From an uncultured Selenomonadales bacterium (GTDB taxonomy: Bacteria; Bacillota; Negativicutes; Selenomonadales; Selenomonadaceae): 5,650 nt of DNA. A program made the position numbers and the translations under genes. The stretch covers positions 1-5,650 of the forward strand of contig CAMVIO010000142.1 in NCBI GenBank assembly GCA_947167555.1. Reading direction: 5' to 3'. Below the pieces are notes generated by a model, which was given only the letters and a program-made list of their open reading frames with translations, ran no database searches and was not told the origin of the DNA. Below, piece by piece: positions 1 through 5,650 of the stretch (the stretch's first letter is position 1; each line of letters opens with the position of its first letter).

Positions 1-1042
1 AAGCGTCCTGGGGCTTTAGGATATATCGATCCTTATGAGCCAATACTTCCCCTAGGTCTATAGCATCTTTCTCAAAGGGAAGCGTTTTTGGCACATGCGC
101 AGCGATAAAATCTATTTCCTCGGGAGAAAGGAAAGCAGCGGTTCTTGGATGATGCAGAACGTAAAAGAGCCATTTGTGATGAATGATCTGCGTGCAAAAA
201 TGCCCCGCCACAAAACAGGCATTCTCCCTCACTGCCCTCAAGAAAGGACGCACATCATCAATGTTTTCCATAATGTCGGCGGTGACTGCGCGACGGTAGA
301 CGGCGTTTATAACATGACCGTTTGGCGAAAAAAGTTTTCCTTCTTCAAAGCGAAGTTGACGAATATCGCATATTTCACAGTTAATTCCGGCTCTTTGAAA
401 AGATCGGGCGTATTCCTGAAACTCACGCCAGGTTGCCTTGTCCAAGAAGTCAACTATAGCGACGTTGGGATGCGGAATCCTTCCGTTGTAGGTTGCATAA
501 ATCTGCATAAAGGTATTTACCCAACTGTCAAAGAGTTCCATAGAATGAAAGTCGTAACGGCGTATCATTTCCTGATGAGCCGGATTGTCAATCATGATCT
601 CGGCCAAAATCCTGTCGGCATCCATGCCGCTGGTTCCATCCGTATTTATTTCACAAAAGCCAAAATCCCCCGTTTCTTCATTGTAAAAAATATCGGCGCG
701 GAAAATCGGAATCAAGGAATCATAACCTCGCGGCGCAAGAATCAACTCCTCAAGTTCCCCAGTAAACGGAAACAAGGCGCGATAGTCTGCATGGGAGAAA
801 TAGGAGCGAATGACTTTTGCGAAAATATCATAAGCAGTATTGATGATTTGGCGAAATCTGTCTATATCTATCTCCGTGTATATGCGCGGGATATGAACAG
901 TACTGTAACTTAGTTTCCCATAAAAGTATAAGGAGGAATGTTCGGCATTCTCTCTCATAGCGATAGCGCCGTCTCTGTTATTTTTTAAATCTTTTTCAAT
1001 TAGGGCACGATATTCCTGACGAATTTCAGATATAGACCTCAT
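1..1042 (-). CDS. Glutathionylspermidine synthase-like ATP-grasp ligase (3' end cut by window edge)
   Basis: The reverse strand is open from the ATG at 1042 to the left edge, giving 347 residues with no stop; the C-terminus lies outside the window. The protein resembles the circularly permuted ATP-grasp ligases of the glutathionylspermidine synthase family, which join a carboxylate to an amine through an acyl-phosphate using ATP. Visible family features are FCEINTDGTSGM (about residues 129-140), an AIVDF strand (195-199), CDIRQLRFEEGKLF (225-238), AVYRRAVTADIM (247-258) and RYILKPQDA (339-347), where the ATP-binding YxLKP segment begins as the window ends. There is no N-terminal amidase domain like that of E. 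coli Gsp, so it is a synthetase only. The start overlaps the transporter stop as ATGA, and AGAGGT (1052-1057) lies 9 bases upstream, which supports translational coupling. Family assignment is fairly sure; the real substrates are unknown, and spermidine need not be one. Confidence 0.85.
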   Translation of the reverse strand, partial: MRSISEIRQEYRALIEKDLKNNRDGAIAMRENAEHSSLYFYGKLSYSTVHIPRIYTEIDIDRFRQIINTAYDIFAKVIRSYFSHADYRALFPFTGELEELILAPRGYDSLIPIFRADIFYNEETGDFGFCEINTDGTSGMDADRILAEIMIDNPAHQEMIRRYDFHSMELFDSWVNTFMQIYATYNGRIPHPNVAIVDFLDKATWREFQEYARSFQRAGINCEICDIRQLRFEEGKLFSPNGHVINAVYRRAVTADIMENIDDVRPFLRAVRENACFVAGHFCTQIIHHKWLFYVLHHPRTAAFLSPEEIDFIAAHVPKTLPFEKDAIDLGEVLAHKDRYILKPQDA

Positions 1043-2803
1043 GCTTCATCTACCTCTAATTTCTCCGGCAATAAGCTAAAAACATGTCGATTATAATTCT
1101 GTGTTTCAAGAAATCTGTTTTGCGTATTTCCTTTCATTAATACACTATAGATGAAAAAATCACGAAACGAGCCAAGATTGTCTTGGGTCACATCGAAAAA
1201 TTTGCCGTTATCCCGCAGGATTATTTTGGGTTCCCCCTCAAAAAACAAGGTCAGCTCTGCCAAAACATTTACGCCTGGATTTTTGTCAACAATGCTCATG
1301 CAGATTTCCTCAACTATAAGACCTATTTTCATAACATATCGAGAGGAGAACCCCCGTTTTTGAAATTCGCTTTCCGCCCAATCCCTGAGTTCAATCGCCC
1401 TATTCACATCAAGCTTCTCATCTCTTGACACTATATCCATAGCGGGCGCAAGCAGTGGAAAGGTTTTGGGATAACGAATGCGAAGAATAACGGCAAATAA
1501 AAGGAAAGTGCCTATAGGTACAGCCGTCATGCCGAACCAAATACCTCGCATACCCAGAAAAAGAGAAAAGAATATGGGAATGCCTACATATAAGAGTAAG
1601 TCCTTGCAAGCAGAAAGAGACATGGCTATTTTGAAATAACCGCTGATTTGATAATACATAGTGAAAAGATACAGCAAGGATATAAAGGGCATAGCAAGGG
1701 CGACGATTCTTATGACAAATTCGGATTCTGCGACAAGCGTAGGGCCGGCAATGCTGAAAAGGTCTGCAATGATACTTCCAGATTGGTAGTGCCTTCCTGC
1801 AAAAAATCCACATAAAGGGTATCGTTAATACACCTAGGATAAGGGCTGCCAATGTTGCCACTTTCATGACTTTTATTACGCCGTTGAAATTATTCTCACC
1901 CAAATAAACGTTGACAATCGGTTCAGTCGCTTTCTCAACGCCACTTAAGAAAATGGCAAGTTGAAAAATTGAAATAGCCGCAGACATAATCGGAAAGTAC
2001 TCCTGCTCAAAAGTTTGCAAAAAATATATGACCAAAATCAAATTGCCGACAGCAATATAAAGAGATAGGGCGGCATTAACATAGCTTAGCTTAAGCACCT
2101 TTATCGCGTCGCTGAAAGAAAAACGAAATATTGGTTTTATTGTTCGGGAGACAAAGAATATCCACCGCGCAAATATCGCCATCGCTACAATCTCGCCGAT
2201 AAAAACGCCCAAGGCTATGCCTGTCATTCCCATGTCTAAGATTGACGTAAAAAAAAACGCTGCCGTAATGTGGATGATTATTTGGGTTGCTGTTGCAAAT
2301 ACGCAGTACCTCCCGCCTCCATCCGCATAAACCGTCATCTGCATTAAAATGTACACAGGGTGTATGACAATGGTTGCCAAAAAAGGTTCGTAGTACAGAC
2401 GAGCAAAGTCGATGGTTGTTTCGGCATTGCCAAAGAGAGATAAATATAAATCCTCGCACACATACAAACTCACTGCCAGAAAAAACGACAGCAGAAATGT
2501 CCCCATAAACCCTTGACCGATGAGACAATTGGCGCGCTCGTCGTTAAACGCGCCAATTTCATAAGAGTAGATATAGACTGTGCCTGTGGCAATCATAAGT
2601 TCGAGAAAAGCCGTGACATAAAGCAACGGCATGACGATTTCAATTCCTGCCATAGCGTTGTTTCCTAAGAATTGGGAAGCCAAAATCTTGTCGGCAATAA
2701 AATTAAAATTCATTATGAATGTCACGGAAACAGCCGCAAACAGCAATCGCATAAATTGATGACCGCAAAATGTTCCGCCCGTAATGGCGTTGATAATCTT
2801 CAT
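1039..2803 (-). CDS. MATE-family transporter fused to a C-terminal HATPase-like domain, interrupted by a one-base frameshift
   Basis: As written, the ATG at 2803 (AAGGGA six bases upstream, 2810-2815) opens a 461-codon frame that stops at 1418, but its sequence stops looking like a membrane protein after residue 334. The proper continuation lies in another frame down to the TGA at 1039. Removing one T from the six-T run at 1801-1806 joins them into 587 residues. Residues 1 to about 445 are strongly hydrophobic with many membrane segments and match the MATE/MatE superfamily, which exports cationic drugs or metabolites using ion gradients. Residues from about 460 resemble an anti-sigma-type HATPase domain: VEEICMSIVDKN (497-508) at the N-box and LRDNGKFFD (529-537) at the G1 box. 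The usual N-box Asn is Ser, and no clear GxGL box is seen, so ATP binding is doubtful. It sits between two ligases, suggesting export of their product. Family calls are strong; the function of the C-terminal domain is unknown. Confidence 0.85.
1801..1806 (-). other. Frameshift site: six-T run in the transporter gene
   Basis: On the coding strand the sequence reads ATG TGG ATT TTT TGC AGG. Dropping one T gives M-W-I-F-A-G-R-H-Y-Q and continues with hydrophobic, MATE-like sequence to the HATPase domain, whereas the frame as written becomes Cys, His and Arg rich. The break follows residue 334. Its position at a homopolymer makes a sequencing or assembly indel the first suspect. A +1 slip from TTT to TTT would keep codon pairing, but I see no stop codon or other stimulator at the site. 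Confidence 0.85.
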
Positions 2804-2835
2804 TTATAGTCCCTTCTATATCAAACACGAGCAAT

Positions 2836-4050
2836 TTATCTGCGAAAAATCATTTCGTTAAAAATTTGCAAATAATTTCGTTCTTCATGCGGCAGGTTAC
2901 CTTCGGCAATATTTATCATATTTGCGGCAATCCGGCGCACCGGCTGCCCGTAAACTTCAGCTTCAAAGCCTTTTGCCATCAAATTATCCTCTGCCGCTAA
3001 AATATCGTCCTCCATAAGCTTGCTTTGCCGTATACTGTCCTCGGCAAAAACCACTCCCTCTTCGGAGTACAGCAACCCTTTCAGCAAGGCGCAATAAGCC
3101 AACATTAAATTCATAGGCACAGAATCCGCCATTCGCAATTCCAGATATGTTTTTAATCTTACATCGGGAAAAGCCATGGACAAAATATGCTCTATCTCTT
3201 TTTCGTCCTGCATCTTATCCGCATACAATTCTGCCGTTGTTTTATCACCGGTAAACCGATAGCCTGCTTCCGTCGGCAAAAATATAGGCGGTATGGAACC
3301 GATAAAAACAGCATAATCCCCAAAGTTAAAGTCCGGCTTGAATATCCTCGGCACTATACCCACGCGAACTTTGTCAACCCGCCGCCATATATCCGTCCGT
3401 TTAAGAAAACCTGTAAGAAGCTTACCCTCAAAAGTTGGGGAATTATCTGTCAAAATTTTGAATATCGGCGAATAATAATAAGCCGCCTGTATTTTGCGTC
3501 GGAAATCATCTTCGGAAAAGTAATCGACGGACACTTGAAGAGAAGCCGTGCCCCGCATCATTTCCCTTCCCCCGTCTCCCGTTTTGGCAAAGTGCTCGTC
3601 CAGCAGCCGATAGCGCATCTTGGGAATCAATGGCAAATTGTCCACACAGCTCACCGGTTGACAACCGACTGTCATTAAATCATAGTTATGGGGAGAAAGC
3701 TCTTTTTGCAATATACGGCAAAAATCAGCGTAAATATCAGCAATACAAGCGATAGACTCCGTAGGCACAATACTTATTTCGATTTGCCCAGCCGGTTCAA
3801 GGGTGACAGCGAAATCTTCGGTTAAAAAACCTAATAATAAATCTTCCTCCATCAGCACCGTCGCATTCGGATAATGCGCCATAAGCCTGCATAAAATCTC
3901 CCTGACACCATTCTTTCCGTCATAGGGAACAGCGGTCTTTGTATCATGGCTCACAATAAAATGCTCAATTTCAATTCCCAGCCTTGGTACAATGTTGCGC
4001 TTAATCCCTCGCTGAAAGTATGCCACAAATACATCTGCCCATGATTTCAT
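2836..4050 (-). CDS. GCS2-family glutamate-cysteine ligase-like enzyme
   Basis: This 404-residue protein belongs to the plant-type/EgtA-like GCS2 ligases, cytoplasmic enzymes that activate the gamma-carboxylate of glutamate with ATP and join it to the amine of cysteine or a similar acceptor. Motifs in order are LGIEIEHF (residues 24-31, metal-binding glutamates), TLEPAGQIEIS (83-93), MMRGTASLQVSVDY (164-177) and FPDVRLKTYLELRMADS (294-310), all close to the family pattern. I chose the ATG at 4050 because GAGGAG (4059-4064) lies eight bases upstream. An in-frame TTG at 4110 would add 20 residues with no family likeness and has only a weaker AAAGG before it. It is the first gene of the operon; the transporter start is 32 bases beyond its TAA. 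The acceptor amine cannot be read from sequence: cysteine is the family default, but other amines are possible. I see no gshB nearby, so ordinary glutathione synthesis is not demonstrated. Calling it gshA would overstate the case. Confidence 0.88.
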   Translation of the reverse strand: MKSWADVFVAYFQRGIKRNIVPRLGIEIEHFIVSHDTKTAVPYDGKNGVREILCRLMAHYPNATVLMEEDLLLGFLTEDFAVTLEPAGQIEISIVPTESIACIADIYADFCRILQKELSPHNYDLMTVGCQPVSCVDNLPLIPKMRYRLLDEHFAKTGDGGREMMRGTASLQVSVDYFSEDDFRRKIQAAYYYSPIFKILTDNSPTFEGKLLTGFLKRTDIWRRVDKVRVGIVPRIFKPDFNFGDYAVFIGSIPPIFLPTEAGYRFTGDKTTAELYADKMQDEKEIEHILSMAFPDVRLKTYLELRMADSVPMNLMLAYCALLKGLLYSEEGVVFAEDSIRQSKLMEDDILAAEDNLMAKGFEAEVYGQPVRRIAANMINIAEGNLPHEERNYLQIFNEMIFRR

Positions 4051-4058
4051 TTTTTCGG

Positions 4059-4064
4059 CTCCTC
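4059..4064 (-). promoter_or_regulatory. Ribosome binding site deciding the GCS2 gene start
   Basis: GAGGAG on the minus strand, eight bases before the ATG at 4050. It favours this start over the in-frame TTG at 4110. Confidence 0.8.
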
Positions 4065-4108
4065 GCTGTTCTGCGTGGGTATAGTATAGATGTACACCTA
4101 AGAAAGAC

Positions 4109-4132
4109 AATAAATACCTTTTATTATTTATT
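4109..4132. repeat. Perfect 8-bp AT-only inverted repeat in the operon leader
   Basis: AATAAATA (4109-4116) and TATTTATT (4125-4132) are exact inverted repeats separated by eight bases. They lie downstream of the predicted operon promoter, in the untranslated leader, roughly 40-60 bases after the expected transcription start. With only A-T pairs it would make a weak RNA hairpin and has no T-tract, so it is not a terminator. It could be a protein-binding dyad, but in AT-rich DNA chance is a real alternative. Confidence 0.4.
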
Positions 4133-4176
4133 CAAAGATGACACATTAAAATTGACATTGATGGAATTATTTTTTA

Positions 4177-4205
4177 ATTATATCATACCAATCTTTGATA
4201 AGCAA
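4177..4205 (-). promoter_or_regulatory. Predicted extended -10 promoter of the ligase-transporter operon
   Basis: On the minus strand a perfect -10, TATAAT (4177-4182), is preceded by TGA (4183-4185), giving the extended -10 form TGnTATAAT. At 17 bases' spacing lies TTGCTT (4200-4205), which matches the -35 consensus only in TTG. The start point should fall near 4170, leaving a leader of about 120 bases before the ATG at 4050. I see no terminator after the LysR gene, so read-through from it is also possible. Confidence 0.65.
4181..4200. promoter_or_regulatory. Candidate operator: TATCA-N10-TGATA dyad in the operon promoter
   Basis: TATCA (4181-4185) and TGATA (4196-4200) are exact inverted repeats spaced by ten bases. 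They fill the spacer between the -35 and -10 hexamers and touch both, where a bound regulator could affect RNA polymerase. It does not fit the common LysR T-N11-A spacing well, so the regulator is not assigned. The half-sites are short and could be chance. Confidence 0.35.
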
Positions 4206-4235
4206 AACTGGAATTTGTACGTTATCCTGCAATTT

Positions 4236-5189
4236 CTATGCATTCTGTAACTGCTTTTTCCTGCTTTCTTCGTACAATGAACGGATATTGCAAAGTCGTT
4301 TGGCATTGCCGTATTCATTGTAGAACTCTAAAAATTTCAAAGCCAGCAACGATAAAGGACGTCCTTTGACTTTTACTACCGATTTGTAAATTTCCACATC
4401 AGCATCCAATATTTTTTTTACCACAAGGTTTTCTTCAATATCTTCCCCTTCCGCAATGGGGACAATGGTCACCGCCATATCGGCGGCAGCCCAATGAAGC
4501 GCCGTATTGCGCGTGGTGTTTATGCTTTTGATAAAAGGCGAGAATCCGGCTTTGGCGCAGCATTGGCGGAATTCTTCGTAGTAACCGGAAGAAACGCTGA
4601 CAGGAACATCCTTTAATTGCTGCAGCGTAATGCCTTTCCGTTCTGGGTCTTTCAGCCATCGTGAATTCTTATTAAATACCGCGAAAAAGTATTCGTCTGT
4701 GCGGAACAGTTCTTCGATATCGCTGTTCCGGTCCGGCGGCGTGCTTAACAGGCCCAGCTCGCCGATGCCATTCAAAAGCTGTTGCCGCTGTTCAATAAAA
4801 CTGGATTCATAAATCATAAAATTAACATCAGGGTAAACCTTGCCAAACTCTTTCAGCAATCGCTCAATCAGCGGCTTGGAGCGGGAATTTGCCACGCTGA
4901 GACGCAACGTGCCCGATGCGCCGCGTTCACTGCTGCGGATTTCTTCTATGACAGAATCGTCCAGCGAACAGATGTATTTTGCTTTTTCAAACAGCAGCCG
5001 GCCCGCGTCTGTCAGGATGATCTGGCGGCTGCCCCGTTCCGTAAGGACCAGCTTGGCGTCGTAGTAATGTTCCAACTGGCGCAGTTGCTTGCTGAGCGTA
5101 GGCTGGGCAATATGAATCTTTTCCGAAGCAGCCGTAACGTTACCTGCCTGTACAATTGATATAAAATTTCGCAACACCGTTAAGTCCAT
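4236..5189 (-). CDS. LysR-family transcriptional regulator
   Basis: A 317-residue LysR-type regulator, slightly longer than the usual 300 or so. The N-terminal winged helix-turn-helix is typical: LRNFISIVQAGNVTAASE, then IAQPTLSKQLRQLE (residues 27-40) as recognition helix region, a wing with LVLTERGSRQIILTDAG (47-63), then a linker helix. GTLRLSVANS (93-102) begins the periplasmic-binding-protein-like effector domain that fills most of the remainder. The last 15-20 residues form a charged tail. The ATG at 5189 has GGAGGG five bases upstream (5195-5200). It is transcribed in the same direction as the downstream operon and divergently from the 60-residue gene, so either could be its target, and LysR proteins often also control their own promoter. 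The effector ligand cannot be deduced. By hand count, 4441-4740 is about 51% GC against about 44% for 3001-3300 in the GCS2 gene. Confidence 0.95.
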   Translation of the reverse strand: MDLTVLRNFISIVQAGNVTAASEKIHIAQPTLSKQLRQLEHYYDAKLVLTERGSRQIILTDAGRLLFEKAKYICSLDDSVIEEIRSSERGASGTLRLSVANSRSKPLIERLLKEFGKVYPDVNFMIYESSFIEQRQQLLNGIGELGLLSTPPDRNSDIEELFRTDEYFFAVFNKNSRWLKDPERKGITLQQLKDVPVSVSSGYYEEFRQCCAKAGFSPFIKSINTTRNTALHWAAADMAVTIVPIAEGEDIEENLVVKKILDADVEIYKSVVKVKGRPLSLLALKFLEFYNEYGNAKRLCNIRSLYEESRKKQLQNA

Positions 5190-5218
5190 AATCGCCCTCC
5201 ATCTAAAAATTCATTTAT

Positions 5219-5247
5219 ATTATAACTTTTCGTAATATTTTGGTCAA
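5219..5247 (-). promoter_or_regulatory. Predicted sigma-A-type promoter of the LysR gene
   Basis: On the minus strand TTGACC (5242-5247, five of six consensus bases) is followed after exactly 17 bases by a perfect TATAAT (5219-5224). The start point would be near 5212, giving a short leader of roughly 20-25 bases that carries the GGAGGG ribosome binding site. Confidence 0.8.
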
Positions 5248-5284
5248 TTATTTTTAATTTATCAAAATAATAATTACTTTATGG

Positions 5285-5303
5285 AATAATTCAAATGATT
5301 ATT
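5285..5303. promoter_or_regulatory. Candidate LysR-type dyad (AATAAT-N7-ATTATT)
   Basis: AATAAT (5285-5290) and ATTATT (5298-5303) form an exact six-base inverted repeat around a seven-base centre. It lies between the two divergent promoters, centred about 50 bases before the expected start of the plus-strand gene and about 80 before that of the LysR gene. AT-rich dyads upstream of a divergent promoter are typical LysR-family binding sites, and the known CcpC/CitR element is the related ATAA-N7-TTAT. The surrounding DNA is very AT-rich, so chance symmetry is possible. Confidence 0.4.
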
Positions 5304-5329
5304 TGCTATTTTTATTATTTTTTGATCTG

Positions 5330-5338
5330 TGCTATATT
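5330..5338 (+). promoter_or_regulatory. Possible extended -10 promoter of the 60-residue gene
   Basis: TGCTATATT on the plus strand fits an extended -10 (TGn then TATATT, 5333-5338). At 17 bases upstream there is only a T-rich stretch with no good -35, which could suggest dependence on an activator. The start would be near 5345, about 93 bases before the ATG. Confidence 0.4.
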
Positions 5339-5359
5339 ATAAGTGTCAAAAAGATAAGC

Positions 5360-5369
5360 CTTCCGGAAG
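5360..5369. repeat. 10-bp palindrome in the leader of the 60-residue gene
   Basis: CTTCCGGAAG is a perfect ten-base palindrome in otherwise AT-rich DNA. Around it, ATAAG (5354-5358) and CTTAT (5374-5378) are also inverted repeats, slightly off-centre. With no loop it is more likely a protein-binding site than an RNA hairpin. Its role is unknown. Confidence 0.3.
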
Positions 5370-5437
5370 AAATCTTATTCGATATGGCATAAACAGAACA
5401 TTTTATAATAATCAGTGAAAAGAAATGGGGGATAATT

Positions 5438-5620
5438 ATGAAAACGTACGGTAAATATTTAAAACACGATTTCTCGTTCATCGGCACACATTTTAAGCGC
5501 AACCTGAGCCGTTGCATTTTCGTAGACACGATCCTGGACAGCAAACATCTTGCCGCCATGCTTCAGAAACAGGGCTGGAAGCTGTCCAAAGAACAGATGA
5601 AATACCTTTCCGAATATTGA
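5438..5620 (+). CDS. Small basic protein of unknown function (60 residues)
   Basis: I do not recognise this protein. It has a good ribosome binding site, GGGGG (5427-5431) six bases before the ATG, and ends in TGA at 5618-5620. It has 11 Lys/Arg against 5 Asp/Glu, plus three His and one Cys, and no hydrophobic stretch long enough to span a membrane, so it should be cytoplasmic. The C-terminal half (DSKHLAAMLQKQGWKLSKEQ, 34-53) looks helical. It is divergent from the LysR gene across 248 bases, the usual position of a LysR target. It could also be a truncated remnant of a longer protein, though the clean start and stop argue for a real small gene. The 30 bases after it show nothing I can name. 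Confidence 0.6.
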   Translation: MKTYGKYLKHDFSFIGTHFKRNLSRCIFVDTILDSKHLAAMLQKQGWKLSKEQMKYLSEY

Positions 5621-5650
5621 TTTTGAGTTTTATTTATATCAAATCGCAGC

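Noticed and set aside
95..913. 272-codon plus-strand open frame
   Set aside because: It lies opposite a recognisable ATP-grasp ligase, has no family likeness, and I see no supporting ribosome binding site.
1039..1692. Separate 217-residue protein starting at the ATG at 1692
   Set aside because: No Shine-Dalgarno sequence precedes it, and it starts in the middle of a MATE membrane region; it is the downstream half of the frameshifted gene.
2091..2528. 145-codon minus-strand frame inside the transporter gene
   Set aside because: It overlaps the MATE frame, and its Cys/His/Arg-rich sequence is typical of an out-of-frame reading of membrane-protein DNA.
4051..4110. TTG start at 4110 for the GCS2 gene
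   Set aside because: The ATG at 4050 has a better-placed GAGGAG site and begins a protein of normal family form; the extra 20 residues are not family-like.
4206..4240. Intrinsic terminator after the LysR gene
   Set aside because: I found no GC-containing stem followed by a T-run on the minus strand here.
4020..4250. 76-codon plus-strand frame across the operon promoter
   Set aside because: It overlaps the GCS2 start, the promoter and the LysR stop, and has no ribosome binding site or recognisable protein.
5246..5275. AATTATT/AATAATT inverted repeat beside the LysR -35
   Set aside because: Seven A-T pairs across a 16-base gap in almost pure AT DNA is easily expected by chance.

Overview
The window looks like chromosomal DNA from a low-to-mid GC Bacillota-type bacterium. 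Purine-rich Shine-Dalgarno sites (GGAGGG, GAGGAG, AAGGGA) lie 5-9 bases from each start, promoters are sigma-A-like, and intergenic DNA is very AT-rich. A Negativicutes or Clostridia origin is a guess from the feel of the proteins. I see no mobile element, RNA gene, CRISPR array or convincing intrinsic terminator.

Layout: four of the five genes lie on the minus strand, so the transcript reads from high to low coordinates. A LysR-type regulator (4236-5189) is followed after 185 bases by a tight three-gene operon: a GCS2-family glutamate-cysteine ligase-like enzyme (2836-4050), a MATE-family transporter with a C-terminal HATPase-like domain (1039-2803), and a glutathionylspermidine-synthase-like ATP-grasp ligase (1-1042) that runs off the left edge. 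The gap between the first two operon genes is 32 bases, and the last two overlap by four bases (ATGA). On the plus strand, divergent from the LysR gene, is a 60-residue basic protein of unknown function (5438-5620).

The operon pairs two ATP-dependent peptide-bond-forming enzymes with an exporter. The simplest reading is a small pathway: the GCS2 enzyme makes a gamma-glutamyl compound (gamma-Glu-Cys or another gamma-Glu-amine), the ATP-grasp enzyme adds a second amine or amino acid, and the MATE protein moves the product across the membrane. No glutathione synthetase (gshB) is visible. The product is unknown, and this is the most interesting feature of the window.

The transporter gene is broken as written. 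A run of six T on the coding strand (1801-1806) puts the last 253 residues in another frame; removing one T restores a continuous 587-residue protein. This may be a homopolymer sequencing error, a real mutation, or less likely a recoding or slippage site.

Two minus-strand promoters can be read directly: TTGACC-N17-TATAAT before the LysR gene, and an extended -10 (TGATATAAT) before the operon. Several short inverted repeats sit in or beside these promoters and are candidate operators.
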